Part shown: piece after piece, positions 1 through 8,232 of the stretch
Position numbering within the stretch: the stretch's first letter is position 1
How the letters are laid out: each line of letters starts with the position of its first letter
NCBI RefSeq assembly: GCF_027530345.1
Contig: NZ_JAPZQK010000018.1
Coordinates: 62,001-126,000 of the forward strand
Reading direction: 5' to 3'
DNA from: Silanimonas sp.
Lineage (GTDB): Bacteria > Pseudomonadota > Gammaproteobacteria > Xanthomonadales > Xanthomonadaceae
Length of the DNA stretch: 64,000 bases
Made by a program: the position numbers and the translations under genes
Notes under the pieces: model-generated
What the model saw: the letters and a program-made list of their open reading frames with translations, nothing else
Told to the model about the DNA's origin: nothing
Database searches by the model: none

Positions 1-1197
1 CTCGGCCGCCCGCGAGGACTCGGCGTACGAACGCGCATAGTCGTCCCAGCGGCGCTGCCAGTCGGCGAGCTTGGTTTCCGCCTCACGCAGGGCGTCCTGG
101 CGATCCTCGTCACCGCCGCGCAGGGTCTCGAGGCGCGGCTCGGCTTCGGCCACCTGTTCTTCCAGCTGCATCAGCTGGGCAGCATCGGCCTCGATGTGGT
201 GCATCACCTCGGCCAGCGCCTCGTCGGCTTCGGCGCGGGCGGTCTCGATGCGCCGCTTCAGTTCCCGCTGGTGCTGGATCTGCTGTTCGATGCGTGCGAT
301 CTCGCCGCCGATGCGGTAGCTCTCGGCCTGCGCGCGGCCAAGGTGCTGGCTGGCCTCGGCGTGCTGCTCACGGGTCAATTCGCCCTGCTCTTCGGCGGTG
401 CGCTGCTCGGCGAGCAGTTCCTGGAGCTTCGTCTCGTCGTCCAACAGCGCGGCATTCAGCGCTTCCGACTGGGCCTGCAGGCGACGGTACTCGAGCGCCT
501 TGAGCTGGGCGTCCTTTTCGCGGTGTTCGGCCTGCAGGGCCTGGTACTGCTCGGCGGCACGGGCCTGGCGCCTGAGGTGCTCGAGCTGCTTGTCGATCTC
601 CTCGCGCAGGTCGTTGAGGCGGTCGAGGTTGTCGCGCGTACCCTTGATGCGGCTTTCGGTCTCCTTGCGGCGCTCCTTGTACTTGGAGATGCCGGCGGCT
701 TCCTCGAGGAACAGGCGCAACTCTTCGGGCTTGGAATCGATGACCTGCGAGATCATGCCCTGCTCGATGATCGAGTAGCTGCGCGGGCCGAGGCCGGTGC
801 CGAGGAACAGGTCAGTGATGTCGCGGCGGCGGCAGCGCGCGCCGTTGAGGAAATAGCTGCTCTGCCCGTCGCGCGAGACCAGGCGCTTCACCGAGATCTC
901 GTTGTACTTCGCGAATTCGCCACCGATGGCCTGGTCGCTGTTGTCAAACACCAGTTCCACCGTGGCCTGCGAGACCGGCTTGCGCGACGACGAACCGGAG
1001 AAGATCACGTCGGTGAAGGAATCACCGCGCAGGCGGCTCGCCGAACTCTCGCCCATCACCCAGCGCACCGCGTCGATGATGTTCGACTTGCCGCAGCCGT
1101 TCGGACCGACGACACCGGTCATGTTGGTGGGCAGGTGCAGGGTGGTCGGGTCGACGAAGCTCTTGAAGCCGGCGAGCTTGATGGTGGACAGACGCAT
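1..1197 (-). CDS. smc: Chromosome segregation protein SMC, N-terminal part (truncated by window edge)
   Basis: The reading frame runs open from an ATG at 1197 to the left edge, so only the first 399 residues are present. SMC is the ATPase subunit of the bacterial condensin that compacts and segregates the nucleoid. The N-terminus MRLSTIKLAGFKSFVDPT and the Walker A motif GPNGCGKSNI (about residues 31-40) are typical. The signal SQVIDSKPEELRLFLEEAAG (about 150-170) precedes a long Glu/Arg/Gln/Ala-rich coiled coil that fills the rest. Its partners scpA and scpB lie 3.6 kb away on the other strand. The hinge and the C-terminal ATPase half are outside the window. Confidence 0.96.
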   Translation of the reverse strand, partial: MRLSTIKLAGFKSFVDPTTLHLPTNMTGVVGPNGCGKSNIIDAVRWVMGESSASRLRGDSFTDVIFSGSSSRKPVSQATVELVFDNSDQAIGGEFAKYNEISVKRLVSRDGQSSYFLNGARCRRRDITDLFLGTGLGPRSYSIIEQGMISQVIDSKPEELRLFLEEAAGISKYKERRKETESRIKGTRDNLDRLNDLREEIDKQLEHLRRQARAAEQYQALQAEHREKDAQLKALEYRRLQAQSEALNAALLDDETKLQELLAEQRTAEEQGELTREQHAEASQHLGRAQAESYRIGGEIARIEQQIQHQRELKRRIETARAEADEALAEVMHHIEADAAQLMQLEEQVAEAEPRLETLRGGDEDRQDALREAETKLADWQRRWDDYARSYAESSRAAE

Positions 1198-1329
1198 GCG
1201 CAGGGCGATCCGGTGGCTCGAAGCGGGCGGGAAAGCACCGGCTCCGGGAGCGTTGAATTCGGGATGCTCGGCGATGCAAGTCCTTGATTCGAAGGAAATT
1301 GCACCCCGGGCGGCCTGCCAGTGTAACGA

Positions 1330-1638
1330 CTACGGGGCGGCCTCGCCCGGGGCACGGGCCTCGATGGCCAAGGCATGGATGTCGGTCGCCATCAGGGTCC
1401 CGAGCGCTTCGTAGATGAGGCGATGACGGGCGATCGGACGGAGGCCGGCGAAGGCCTCCGCCACGACCCGAACCGAGAAATGGCTGCGGCCATCAGCCGC
1501 GCCGGCATGGCCACGGTGCTTGTGGCTGTCGTCGACCACCTCCAGGGACTGCGGCTGCAGGGCCGTCCTCAACCGCGCTTCGATCTCGGCGCCACGGGCC
1601 TCCCGGGGGAGACCGCCCTCGATGGCGGGGTCGCTCAT
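1330..1638 (-). CDS. bolA: BolA family protein
   Basis: A 102-residue protein of BolA size. The central segment SHKHRGHAGAADGRSHFSVR matches the conserved BolA signature, in which a His-containing loop helps bind a [2Fe-2S] cluster with a monothiol glutaredoxin. The helix LRPIARHRLIYEALG follows in the usual position. BolA proteins take part in iron-sulfur cluster handling and stress-related regulation. The gene overlaps yciI by 4 nt and lies 132 nt upstream of smc on the same strand, so the three may be co-transcribed. BolA versus the related IbaG subtype is not certain, but the HKHRGH stretch favours BolA. Confidence 0.9.
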   Translation of the reverse strand: MSDPAIEGGLPREARGAEIEARLRTALQPQSLEVVDDSHKHRGHAGAADGRSHFSVRVVAEAFAGLRPIARHRLIYEALGTLMATDIHALAIEARAPGEAAP

Positions 1639-1958
1639 GGCAGCACCGGAAGGAAGGGCTGTACGTCGACGCGCGCATAGACGCCGGCGGCGACGTAAGG
1701 ATCGTCGGCCGCCCAGGCTTGTGCGGCGGCGAGATCGCCGAAGGCGGCAACGATCAGGCTTCCGGAGACACCCCCATCGGCAGGTGGCACGCCATCCTGA
1801 CGCGGCAGTGGGCCGGCGAGCTTCAATCGGCCAGCGGAGGCCAGCGTCTCTAGGCGCGCTAGGTGCGCCGGTCGCGCCGCGGCGCGGGCCGGGCCGGTAC
1901 CGTCGGCATCGTGTCCGAGAATCACGTACCAGCGGGTCGGAGAATTCGGATTCGTCAT
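1635..1958 (-). CDS. YciI family protein
   Basis: A 107-residue protein with a YciI-like (DABB fold) sequence. It starts RWYVILGHDADGTGPARA, has the conserved segment RPAHLARLETLASAGRLKLAGP, and ends with AQAWAADDPYVAAGVYARV, the usual dimer-forming C-terminal part. The family is small, cytoplasmic and largely uncharacterised; some members act as dehydrochlorinase-like enzymes through a His/Asp pair, but no substrate can be given here. The stop overlaps the bolA start (ATGA), which indicates translational coupling. Confidence 0.85.
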   Translation of the reverse strand: MTNPNSPTRWYVILGHDADGTGPARAAARPAHLARLETLASAGRLKLAGPLPRQDGVPPADGGVSGSLIVAAFGDLAAAQAWAADDPYVAAGVYARVDVQPFLPVLP

Positions 1959-1989
1959 CCGCCCAGTGTAGCCGTGCGGAGCCTTGGGC

Positions 1990-1995
1990 TAGACT
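1990..1995 (+). promoter_or_regulatory. Candidate -10 box (TAGACT) for the CsgG-like gene
   Basis: The hexamer TAGACT stands 69 nt before the start codon at 2064, in the short divergent gap between yciI and the CsgG-like gene. No good -35 element is visible, so this is a weak prediction. Confidence 0.28.
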
Positions 1996-2063
1996 CGAAC
2001 GCGCCGCCCGCCTCGGGCGGAATGCCTATGGAAATCCCCCGTTTCCGCTTCCCAGGAGAAGCC

Positions 2064-3239
2064 ATGCTTCCGTTCCGCGCCTTGACCGCCGCCTTCGCCA
2101 TCGCCGCCGCCAGCGCGCTGCCGGTGGCCGCCGAGCCCCTCGCCTACTCGCTCGCCGAAGGCAACGAGATCGCCCTTCCGCAGGACCTGACTCCGGTCAA
2201 CACGCTGCGCCTCGTGCAGATGCGCTGGTCGCCCTACGCCGGGCGCAAGGCGCGCGTGGCGGTGAGCAAGATCGACAACACCTCCAGCGTGTCCAGCTAT
2301 ACCGCCAACGACCAGTACGGCTCGACCAACGTCGAGTGGGCCTTCCAGACGGTGCCGGTCAACGGCATCGAGGCGATGATCACCGATGCACTGAACCAGA
2401 GCGGTCGCTTCCGTCTGGTCGAGCGCCAGGCCATCGGCAACGTGATGCAGGAGCAGGACTTCGGCGCCAGCGGCCGAGTAGCCACGCCTTCGGCGGCCGG
2501 CATGGGCCAGATCCTCGGCGCCGAGTACCTCGTCGAAGCCGTCATCACCTCCTACGACCCGGGCACCAACGCCAGGTCGACCAACGTCGGCGGCATCGCC
2601 AACGCGCTCGGAGGACGGCTCGGCGGCCTCGGCGCCTTGGCCGGCAGCGTGAACGTCAACTCGTCGTCGTCTTCGCTAGGCATGAACATCCGCCTGATCA
2701 ACGCGACGACCAGCGAAGTCGTCTTCACCCGGCAGATCGAGCGCGAAATCAAGGAATCGGGCATCGATTTCGGGGGCCTCGGCATCGGCGGCAGCGGCGC
2801 ACTTGGCGGCTTCGTCGGCGCCTACTCGCGGACGCCCATCGGCCAGGCGGTGCTCGCTTCGATCAACGAAGCCGTCTATGAACTCGCCAAGCAGATTGGT
2901 GCTCAGCCTGCCACCGGTGCCGTCGTCAAGGTCGAGGGCACGCAGGCTTACATCAACCTCGGCGCCGGCGTGGTCAGCGCCGGCGACCGCCTCGCCGTGG
3001 TCCGTCCCGGCGAAGCCCTCATCGACCCGGACACCGGCATCTCGCTCGGCTCGACCGAAACGCCAGTAGGCGAGATCCAGGTGGCCCAGGTGCAAGAGCA
3101 GTTCAGCATCGCGACCATCCAGGGCGGCGCGCGCCTGGAAGCCCGCGATCGCGTGAAGTCGCTGGCCCCGCCGACGCCGATCGAGTTCGGCGCGATGGTC
3201 GATGAACTCGCTTCGAAGCCGAGGGCGGCACGTCGCTGA
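2064..3239 (+). CDS. CsgG/HfaB-like outer-membrane secretion or assembly protein
   Basis: The start at 2064 is chosen because AGGAGA stands at the right distance upstream and the product then begins with a signal peptide (MLPFRALTAAFAIAAASALPVAA). The mature part has CsgG-family features: a region on low-copy variation (GIEAMITDALNQSGRFRLVE, about 95-115), the RLVERQ segment, a Gly/Ser-rich membrane-hairpin-like stretch (about 175-205) and a small C-terminal beta domain (VVKVEGTQAYINLGAGVVSA). CsgG forms the outer-membrane channel for curli subunits, and HfaB a holdfast channel. No lipobox Cys follows the signal peptide and no csgABEF genes are nearby, so its cargo is unknown. 391 aa, longer than E. 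coli CsgG because of the extra C-terminal domain. Confidence 0.72.
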   Translation: MLPFRALTAAFAIAAASALPVAAEPLAYSLAEGNEIALPQDLTPVNTLRLVQMRWSPYAGRKARVAVSKIDNTSSVSSYTANDQYGSTNVEWAFQTVPVNGIEAMITDALNQSGRFRLVERQAIGNVMQEQDFGASGRVATPSAAGMGQILGAEYLVEAVITSYDPGTNARSTNVGGIANALGGRLGGLGALAGSVNVNSSSSSLGMNIRLINATTSEVVFTRQIEREIKESGIDFGGLGIGGSGALGGFVGAYSRTPIGQAVLASINEAVYELAKQIGAQPATGAVVKVEGTQAYINLGAGVVSAGDRLAVVRPGEALIDPDTGISLGSTETPVGEIQVAQVQEQFSIATIQGGARLEARDRVKSLAPPTPIEFGAMVDELASKPRAARR

Positions 3240-3252
3240 GCGGCGATCGTCC

Positions 3253-4083
3253 ATGCAGATGACCACGCGACCCTGCCGCGGGGCGTTCGGACGACTCGCC
3301 GTTCTGCTGATGGCCCTCGCCGCGCCCGTTTCGGGGCGTGACACCGCTTTGGCCGACACGGCGTCCGGCTCTCTGCCCGAGGGCCGGTCGCTGGTCTTCG
3401 CCTCCGACGAGTGGTGCCCCTACGTCTGTTTCGAATCCACGCGTCCCGGTTACCTGGTGGAACTGGCCCGCGAGGTCTTCGAATCCCCGGCCCGCCCGGT
3501 GGAAATCCGCCGTATGAGCTGGGCACGAGCCGTCCGTGAAGCCGAGACCGGCCGCATCGATGGCGTGCTCGGCGCGGTGCGGGGCGAATCGGCCGCGCTG
3601 GTTTACCCGAAACTCGCCGCCGCCAGCGACCGCCCGGCCTTCGCGGTTCGCGCCGACGACCCTTGGACCTTCACCGGCGTCGAGGTCCTCGCCGACCGTC
3701 GTATCGGGCTGGCCGACGGGTACCGCTTCGGGCCGACGCTGGACGGCGCGCTGTTCCCCGGGGAACGCGGCGGGCCCACGCTGGAAACGCTCTCGAGCGA
3801 TCGCCCGACATGGACGAATCTCCGCAAGCTCGTGGATGCGAGGATCGACACGGTGCTCGACAACGGCCACGTGCTTCGCCACGAGATCGACCGGGGCGGT
3901 TTCTTTCCCGCGGTGCGGTTGATCGACGCGGGCGTCGAGAACCCGATCTTCATTGCTTTCGCGGATACACCGACGGGCCGATTGCTGGCGCAGCACTTCG
4001 ATCGGGCGATGCTCGCGCGGTCGGAGCGTGGAGGACGCAGCGCCCTTGAGCAGACCTACGGCCCGATGGGCTCGTCGCAGTGA
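3253..4083 (+). CDS. Periplasmic solute-binding protein-like (SBP family 3)
   Basis: Start at ATG 3253 (a second ATG lies at 3259). It encodes a signal peptide (FGRLAVLLMALAAPVSG) followed by a bilobed binding-protein pattern: SLVFASDEWCPYVCFES near the N-terminus, a LVELAREVFE helix, RMSWARAVREAETGRIDGVL, then VLADRRIGLADGYRFG and a C-terminal helix. This pattern is typical of extracellular solute-binding proteins that are found without a permease in gammaproteobacteria. 276 aa. No ABC permease or ATPase adjoins it, so it may be a stand-alone sensor or binding protein. Its stop overlaps the GTG of yciO by 4 nt, suggesting coupling. The ligand cannot be predicted. Confidence 0.7.
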   Translation: MQMTTRPCRGAFGRLAVLLMALAAPVSGRDTALADTASGSLPEGRSLVFASDEWCPYVCFESTRPGYLVELAREVFESPARPVEIRRMSWARAVREAETGRIDGVLGAVRGESAALVYPKLAAASDRPAFAVRADDPWTFTGVEVLADRRIGLADGYRFGPTLDGALFPGERGGPTLETLSSDRPTWTNLRKLVDARIDTVLDNGHVLRHEIDRGGFFPAVRLIDAGVENPIFIAFADTPTGRLLAQHFDRAMLARSERGGRSALEQTYGPMGSSQ

Positions 4084-4739
4084 GCATCGCCGCGGGCGAG
4101 TCGGTTCGTCTGGATGTCCATCCCGAGACGCCCCAAGCCCGCCTCGTGGAACGCGCTGCACAGCGGATCAACCGTGACGGACTCGCGCTGTGCCCGACGG
4201 ATGCCGGCTACGCCCTCGTCTGGAGTCTGAACGGGACCGGGGCCGAGGAACGCGTCCGACGCCTCCGCCAACTGGACAGCCGGCACCCCTTCACCCTATT
4301 CTGCCGCTCAATCAGCGACGCCAGCCGCTTTGCCCGGCTCGATGACCCGGCCTTCCGCCTGTTGCGTCGCCTGAGCCCCGGACCCGTCACGTTCATCCTG
4401 CCGGCCTCCGGGCAGCTCCCGAACCGTTTGAAGCAGGGCGCCCGAAGCAAGCGGCGCGATATCGGCATTCGTATCCCCGAGCACCCGGTGGCGCAAGCGC
4501 TGCTGGAAGCCTGTGGCGACGTGCTGCTGTCGACCACGCTGCGGTCGCCCGACATGGACGCCGACGAGGCGCCCTTCCTCGGCAACGAGGCCGACGAGGT
4601 GGCCGACCTCTGGCTGCACGCGGTCGATGTGATGCTGGATGCGGGCCATTGCGCTCCCGGCCCCACGAGCATCATCGACTGCACCCTGCCCGCCCCCGAC
4701 GTGGTGCGTCAGGGCTTCCAACCGGTGGACCTGGCCTGA
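4080..4739 (+). CDS. yciO: YciO, Sua5/YciO/YrdC family protein
   Basis: A GTG start overlaps the previous stop (GTGA). The 219-residue product follows E. coli YciO closely: LDVHPETPQARLVERA, LCPTDAGYALVWSL (the PTD-GYAL nucleotide-binding motif), PFTLFCRSISDASRF, SPGPVTFILPAS, RDIGIRIPEHPVAQALL, LLSTTLRSP and PTSIIDC. The family fold binds threonylcarbamoyl-AMP-type ligands. TsaC members make the t6A precursor, while YciO paralogs have weak or different activity. The position just upstream of scpA-scpB-rluB is a common arrangement in gammaproteobacteria and supports the YciO call over TsaC. Confidence 0.88.
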   Translation: MSIAAGESVRLDVHPETPQARLVERAAQRINRDGLALCPTDAGYALVWSLNGTGAEERVRRLRQLDSRHPFTLFCRSISDASRFARLDDPAFRLLRRLSPGPVTFILPASGQLPNRLKQGARSKRRDIGIRIPEHPVAQALLEACGDVLLSTTLRSPDMDADEAPFLGNEADEVADLWLHAVDVMLDAGHCAPGPTSIIDCTLPAPDVVRQGFQPVDLA

Positions 4740-4808
4740 GGCCACGTCCTACCGGACGCCGTTACCGCACCCCGGAGACTCCGTGGTCCACACCGCAGCA
4801 CCCAACCC

Positions 4809-5810
4809 GTGACCGGCACACCGGCACCGGGCCACAGCGCAGACCTGCTGGCCGACGCGACGACTGTCGCGCCGGGCGTCTTCCCGACCCCGCCGCAGCA
4901 GCAGGAAATGCCGTTGGCGATCGTGCACGGCCAGCCGATCCTGCAGATGCCGCAGGACCTCTACATCCCGCCGGACGCCCTCGAGGTCATCCTCGAAGCC
5001 TTCGAGGGCCCGCTCGACCTGCTGCTGTACCTGATCCGCCGCCAGAACCTCGACATCCTCGACATCCCCGTCGCCGAGATCACCCGCCAGTACATCGGCT
5101 ACATCGACGTGATGCAGGAGCTTCGCTTCGAGCTCGCCGCCGAATACCTGGTGATGGCCGCGATCCTCGCCGAGATCAAGTCGCGCATGCTGCTGCCGCG
5201 CCCGCCGAGCGAGGAAGGCGTCGAATCCGACCCGCGCGCCGAACTGGTGCGCCGCCTGCAGGAATACGAGCGCTTCAAGAAGGCCGCCGAGGACATCGAC
5301 ACCCTGCCCCGCCTCGAGCGCGACACCGTGGTGGTGCACGCCGACCCGGGCGAGAAGCAGACCCGCGTCGAGCCGCCCTCGGTGGACCTGCGCGAGATGC
5401 TGCTGGCCCTGCGCGACGTGATGAAGCGCGCCGAGCTGTTCAGCCACCACGCCATCAAGCGCGAGGCGCTCAGCGTCCGCCAGCGGATGGGCGAGGTGCT
5501 GGGCAAGCTCTCGGCCACCACGTTCACCGAATTCAGCACCCTGTTCGTCGCCGAGGAAGGCCGGCTGGGCGTGGTGGTGAACTTCCTCGCCATCCTCGAA
5601 CTGGCCAAGGAACGCCTGATCGAGATCGTGCAGGAAGACCCTCTCGCCGCCATCTACGTGCGGGCGATGTCGGAGCGCCTCGACAAGGACGGTGGCCCGG
5701 CCAGCGGCGGCGACGGCAGCTCCGACGACAACGAACCCCGCAGCGACGCCGGAGTGGAATCCCCCTCCGCCCTGCCCACCGACGGCGACAGCGGCCTCGA
5801 GCCGGCCTGA
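4809..5810 (+). CDS. scpA: Segregation and condensation protein A
   Basis: 333 aa from a GTG start. The kleisin subunit ScpA bridges the SMC heads in bacterial condensin. The diagnostic stretch LEVILEAFEGPLDLLLYLIR (about 57-76) is present, followed by NLDILDIPVAEITRQYIGYI and EYLVMAAILAEIKSRMLLPR. The winged-helix C-terminal part is also seen (TFTEFSTLFVAEEGRLGVVV, FLAILELAKERLIEIVQ). The tail after about residue 290 is low complexity (Gly/Asp/Ser) and probably disordered. scpB starts 23 nt downstream. An upstream start is not supported; the next in-frame candidates lie in poor coding sequence. Confidence 0.95.
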   Translation: MTGTPAPGHSADLLADATTVAPGVFPTPPQQQEMPLAIVHGQPILQMPQDLYIPPDALEVILEAFEGPLDLLLYLIRRQNLDILDIPVAEITRQYIGYIDVMQELRFELAAEYLVMAAILAEIKSRMLLPRPPSEEGVESDPRAELVRRLQEYERFKKAAEDIDTLPRLERDTVVVHADPGEKQTRVEPPSVDLREMLLALRDVMKRAELFSHHAIKREALSVRQRMGEVLGKLSATTFTEFSTLFVAEEGRLGVVVNFLAILELAKERLIEIVQEDPLAAIYVRAMSERLDKDGGPASGGDGSSDDNEPRSDAGVESPSALPTDGDSGLEPA

Positions 5811-5833
5811 TCCCGCCACTCATTCCTATCCTG

Positions 5834-6619
5834 ATGAGCACCGAAGACACCCCGGTCGAATTCGAACTGCAGTCGCCGCCCAAAGAGGCGCCGCTGTCGG
5901 ACAACCGCCTCGTCGAGCGCATCGTCGAGGCCGCCGTGCTGGCCGCGACGCACCCGATGACGGTTGCGCAGCTCTACGCGCTGTTCCCCGAGGACCAGCC
6001 CGCGCCGCGCGGCAGCATCGAGCAGGCCATCGAGGCCTTGCAGGCCGCCTGCGCCTCCCGCGGCGTGATGCTGGTCGAAGTGGCCTCGGGCTTCCGCTTC
6101 CAAGTCCAGCGCGACGTGCAGCCCTGGGTCGCGCGCATGTTCGCCGAGCGCCCGCAGCGCTACACGCGCGCGACGCTCGAAACGCTGGCCCTGATCGCCT
6201 ACCGCCAGCCGATCACCCGTGGCGAGATCGAGGCGATCCGCGGCGTGGCGGTGAACGCGAACATCATCAAGATGCTCGAGGAGCGCGAGTGGATCCGCGT
6301 AGTCGGGCACCGTGACGTGCCGGGCCGTCCCGCCCTGTTCGGCACCACCAAGGGCTTCCTCGACTACTTCAACCTGAAGTCGCTGGATGAACTGCCGCCG
6401 CTGTCGGAAATCCGCGACCTCGGCGAGCTCGAACCGCAGCTGCCTTTCGAGGATCCCTTGCCCGTGCAAGCCCTCGCGGCCGCGATGCCCGACGCGGCGG
6501 AATCCGCGGATTACCTCGCCCCCGTCGCCGATGACGCGGGCGCCATTGATGACGTCGTGACGACGTCCTACCCCACCCCTGACGAGAGCGACGACGCGGT
6601 TTCCGACCGCACGCCTTGA
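5834..6619 (+). CDS. scpB: Segregation and condensation protein B
   Basis: 261 aa. The winged-helix protein ScpB dimerises on ScpA and completes condensin. The sequence has LVERIVEAAVLAATHPMTVA, SGFRFQVQRDVQPWVARMF, the very conserved RYTRATLETLALIAYRQPIT, and RGVAVNANIIKMLEEREWIR followed by GHRDVPGRPALFGTTKGFLD. The start ATG at 5834 (MSTEDTPVEF) was preferred over the long upstream extension of the same frame, which runs antiparallel to good scpA coding sequence. The last 60 residues are acidic and Ala-rich, a common ScpB tail. The stop overlaps the region of the rluB start. Confidence 0.95.
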   Translation: MSTEDTPVEFELQSPPKEAPLSDNRLVERIVEAAVLAATHPMTVAQLYALFPEDQPAPRGSIEQAIEALQAACASRGVMLVEVASGFRFQVQRDVQPWVARMFAERPQRYTRATLETLALIAYRQPITRGEIEAIRGVAVNANIIKMLEEREWIRVVGHRDVPGRPALFGTTKGFLDYFNLKSLDELPPLSEIRDLGELEPQLPFEDPLPVQALAAAMPDAAESADYLAPVADDAGAIDDVVTTSYPTPDESDDAVSDRTP

Positions 6620-6624
6620 GCCCG

Positions 6625-8229
6625 ATGAGCAAAGACACCCAACGCAAGACCCTCTCGCTGAAGCGCGAGGCCTCCGCGGCCGACCCGGCCGCCCCCGCCA
6701 TCGAAGAGCGCCTGCACAAGGTGCTGGCCCAGGCCGGACTCGGCTCGCGCCGCTCGCTCGAAGAACGCATCTCGCGCGGCGAAGTCCGCGTCAACGGCGA
6801 AGTGGCCGAGCTCGGCCGCATCGTCAAGGGCGGCGACCGCATTGAACTCGACGGCAAGACCTTCATGGCCACCGCGCTCACCGAGCCCGCGGCCGTGCTG
6901 CTCTACAACAAGCCCGAAGGCCAGGTCACGACGCGCGAAGACCCCGAAGGCCGCCCGACGATCTTCGAAGCGCTGCCGCGCCTGAAGGGCGCCCGCTGGA
7001 TCGCCGTGGGCCGCCTCGACATCAACACCACCGGCCTGCTGCTGCTCACCACCGACGGCGAGCTGGCCAATGCCTTGATGCACCCCTCGAGCGAAGTCGA
7101 GCGCGAGTACGTCTGCCGCATCCACGGCGAGGTGCCGGAAGCGGTCATCGAACGCTTGAAGCGCGGCGTGCAGCTGGACGACGGCCCGGCCAAGTTCGAC
7201 GAGATCGAGGCCATCGGCAGCAGCGATTCGCACGCGTGGTTCCGCGTGGTCATCAAGGAAGGCCGCAACCGCGAAGTGCGCCGCCTGTGGGACAGCCAGG
7301 GCTTCCAGGTCAGCCGCCTGAAGCGCGTGCGCTACGGCAACGTCGTGCTGCCGCGCGAGCTGCTACGCGGCCACAGCACGGAAATGTCGGCCGACCAGGT
7401 CGATGCCCTGCGCCGCGAGTTCAAGCTCGAGAACCAGAACGCCGTGCTCACGCTGCAGCCGGTCATCGGCCAGCGCCGCGCCAGCAAGCAGGCCATCGAA
7501 GTGCGCCGCGACCAGCGCGGTCCGTCCTACGTGAACGGCGCACTGGACCAGGAAGAGCGCGAGCTGCGCCGCTTCGACCATATCCGCGAGGAGCGCCCGG
7601 CCCGTGGCCGCGGCAAGCCCGGCGGCAAGGTGTACGGCAAGAGGGGCGCCAAGGCCTTCGTCGGCCCGATGGGCAGTGATGCCCCGGTCGAGAGCCGCGG
7701 CCCGCGGCCGGCCGGCAAGCCGTTCGGCAAGAAGCCGTTCGGCAAGAAGCCGGATGACGCCCCGGGCACCAAGCCTTTCGGCGAGCGCGCGGCCGGTGCC
7801 GGCAAGCCCTGGGGCGACCGCCCGGCCAAGCCGAGCCAGAGCAAGCCCTACGCAGGCAAGCCGCGCGGCCCGAAGGCCGTGGCCGGCGGCGTGGACAGCG
7901 CTTCGGGCGCGTTCCGCAGCTGGTACGTGCCGGAAGGCGTCGAGACCGGCTCCAAGGTGGCCCCGCCGCGCAAACCGCGCGGTGATCGTCCGTTCGGCAA
8001 GCCGGCCGGTGACGGCGGCTTTGCCCGTGGCCCGCGCCCCGAAGGTGGCGGCCCAAGCCGTGGCCCGCGCGGTGAGGGCGGTCCCGCCCGCGGCCCGCGT
8101 GGTCCGGGCGGCGGTGGCCCGCGCGGTCCGAGCGGCCCCGGTGGCGGTGCGCCCCGCGGCGGCCAGCGCAAGCCCGGCCGCGGTGGCCACGGCCCGCGCA
8201 TTCCCGAAGGCGCGCCCGACATCGATTGA
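6625..8229 (+). CDS. rluB: 23S rRNA pseudouridine(2605) synthase RluB, with long Gly/Pro/Arg tail
   Basis: RluB isomerises U2605 of 23S rRNA. An S4 RNA-binding domain (HKVLAQAGLGSRRSLEERIS, about 30-50) precedes the catalytic domain. The catalytic motif is WIAVGRLDINTTGLLLLTTD with the nucleophilic Asp in GRLD. EREYVCRIHG, KEGRNREVRRLWDSQGF and VSRLKRVRYGN follow. ATG 6625 was chosen; a TTG at 6616 that overlaps the scpB stop is possible. The product is 534 aa. The domain core ends near residue 250, and the rest is a basic, low-complexity tail of Gly, Pro, Arg and Lys with repeated KPFGKKPFG and GGPRGP units, much longer than in E. coli RluB (291 aa). Confidence 0.93.
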   Translation: MSKDTQRKTLSLKREASAADPAAPAIEERLHKVLAQAGLGSRRSLEERISRGEVRVNGEVAELGRIVKGGDRIELDGKTFMATALTEPAAVLLYNKPEGQVTTREDPEGRPTIFEALPRLKGARWIAVGRLDINTTGLLLLTTDGELANALMHPSSEVEREYVCRIHGEVPEAVIERLKRGVQLDDGPAKFDEIEAIGSSDSHAWFRVVIKEGRNREVRRLWDSQGFQVSRLKRVRYGNVVLPRELLRGHSTEMSADQVDALRREFKLENQNAVLTLQPVIGQRRASKQAIEVRRDQRGPSYVNGALDQEERELRRFDHIREERPARGRGKPGGKVYGKRGAKAFVGPMGSDAPVESRGPRPAGKPFGKKPFGKKPDDAPGTKPFGERAAGAGKPWGDRPAKPSQSKPYAGKPRGPKAVAGGVDSASGAFRSWYVPEGVETGSKVAPPRKPRGDRPFGKPAGDGGFARGPRPEGGGPSRGPRGEGGPARGPRGPGGGGPRGPSGPGGGAPRGGQRKPGRGGHGPRIPEGAPDID

Positions 8230-8232
8230 TCC

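Noticed and set aside
196-1287. A 363-codon plus-strand frame opposite smc
   Set aside because: Mirror of the SMC coiled coil in GC-rich codons; SMC on the minus strand is unmistakable.
7600-8229. DNA-level tandem repeats in the 3' part of rluB
   Set aside because: The repetition is at the protein level (GKP and GPR units) with variable codons, not a DNA repeat array or CRISPR.
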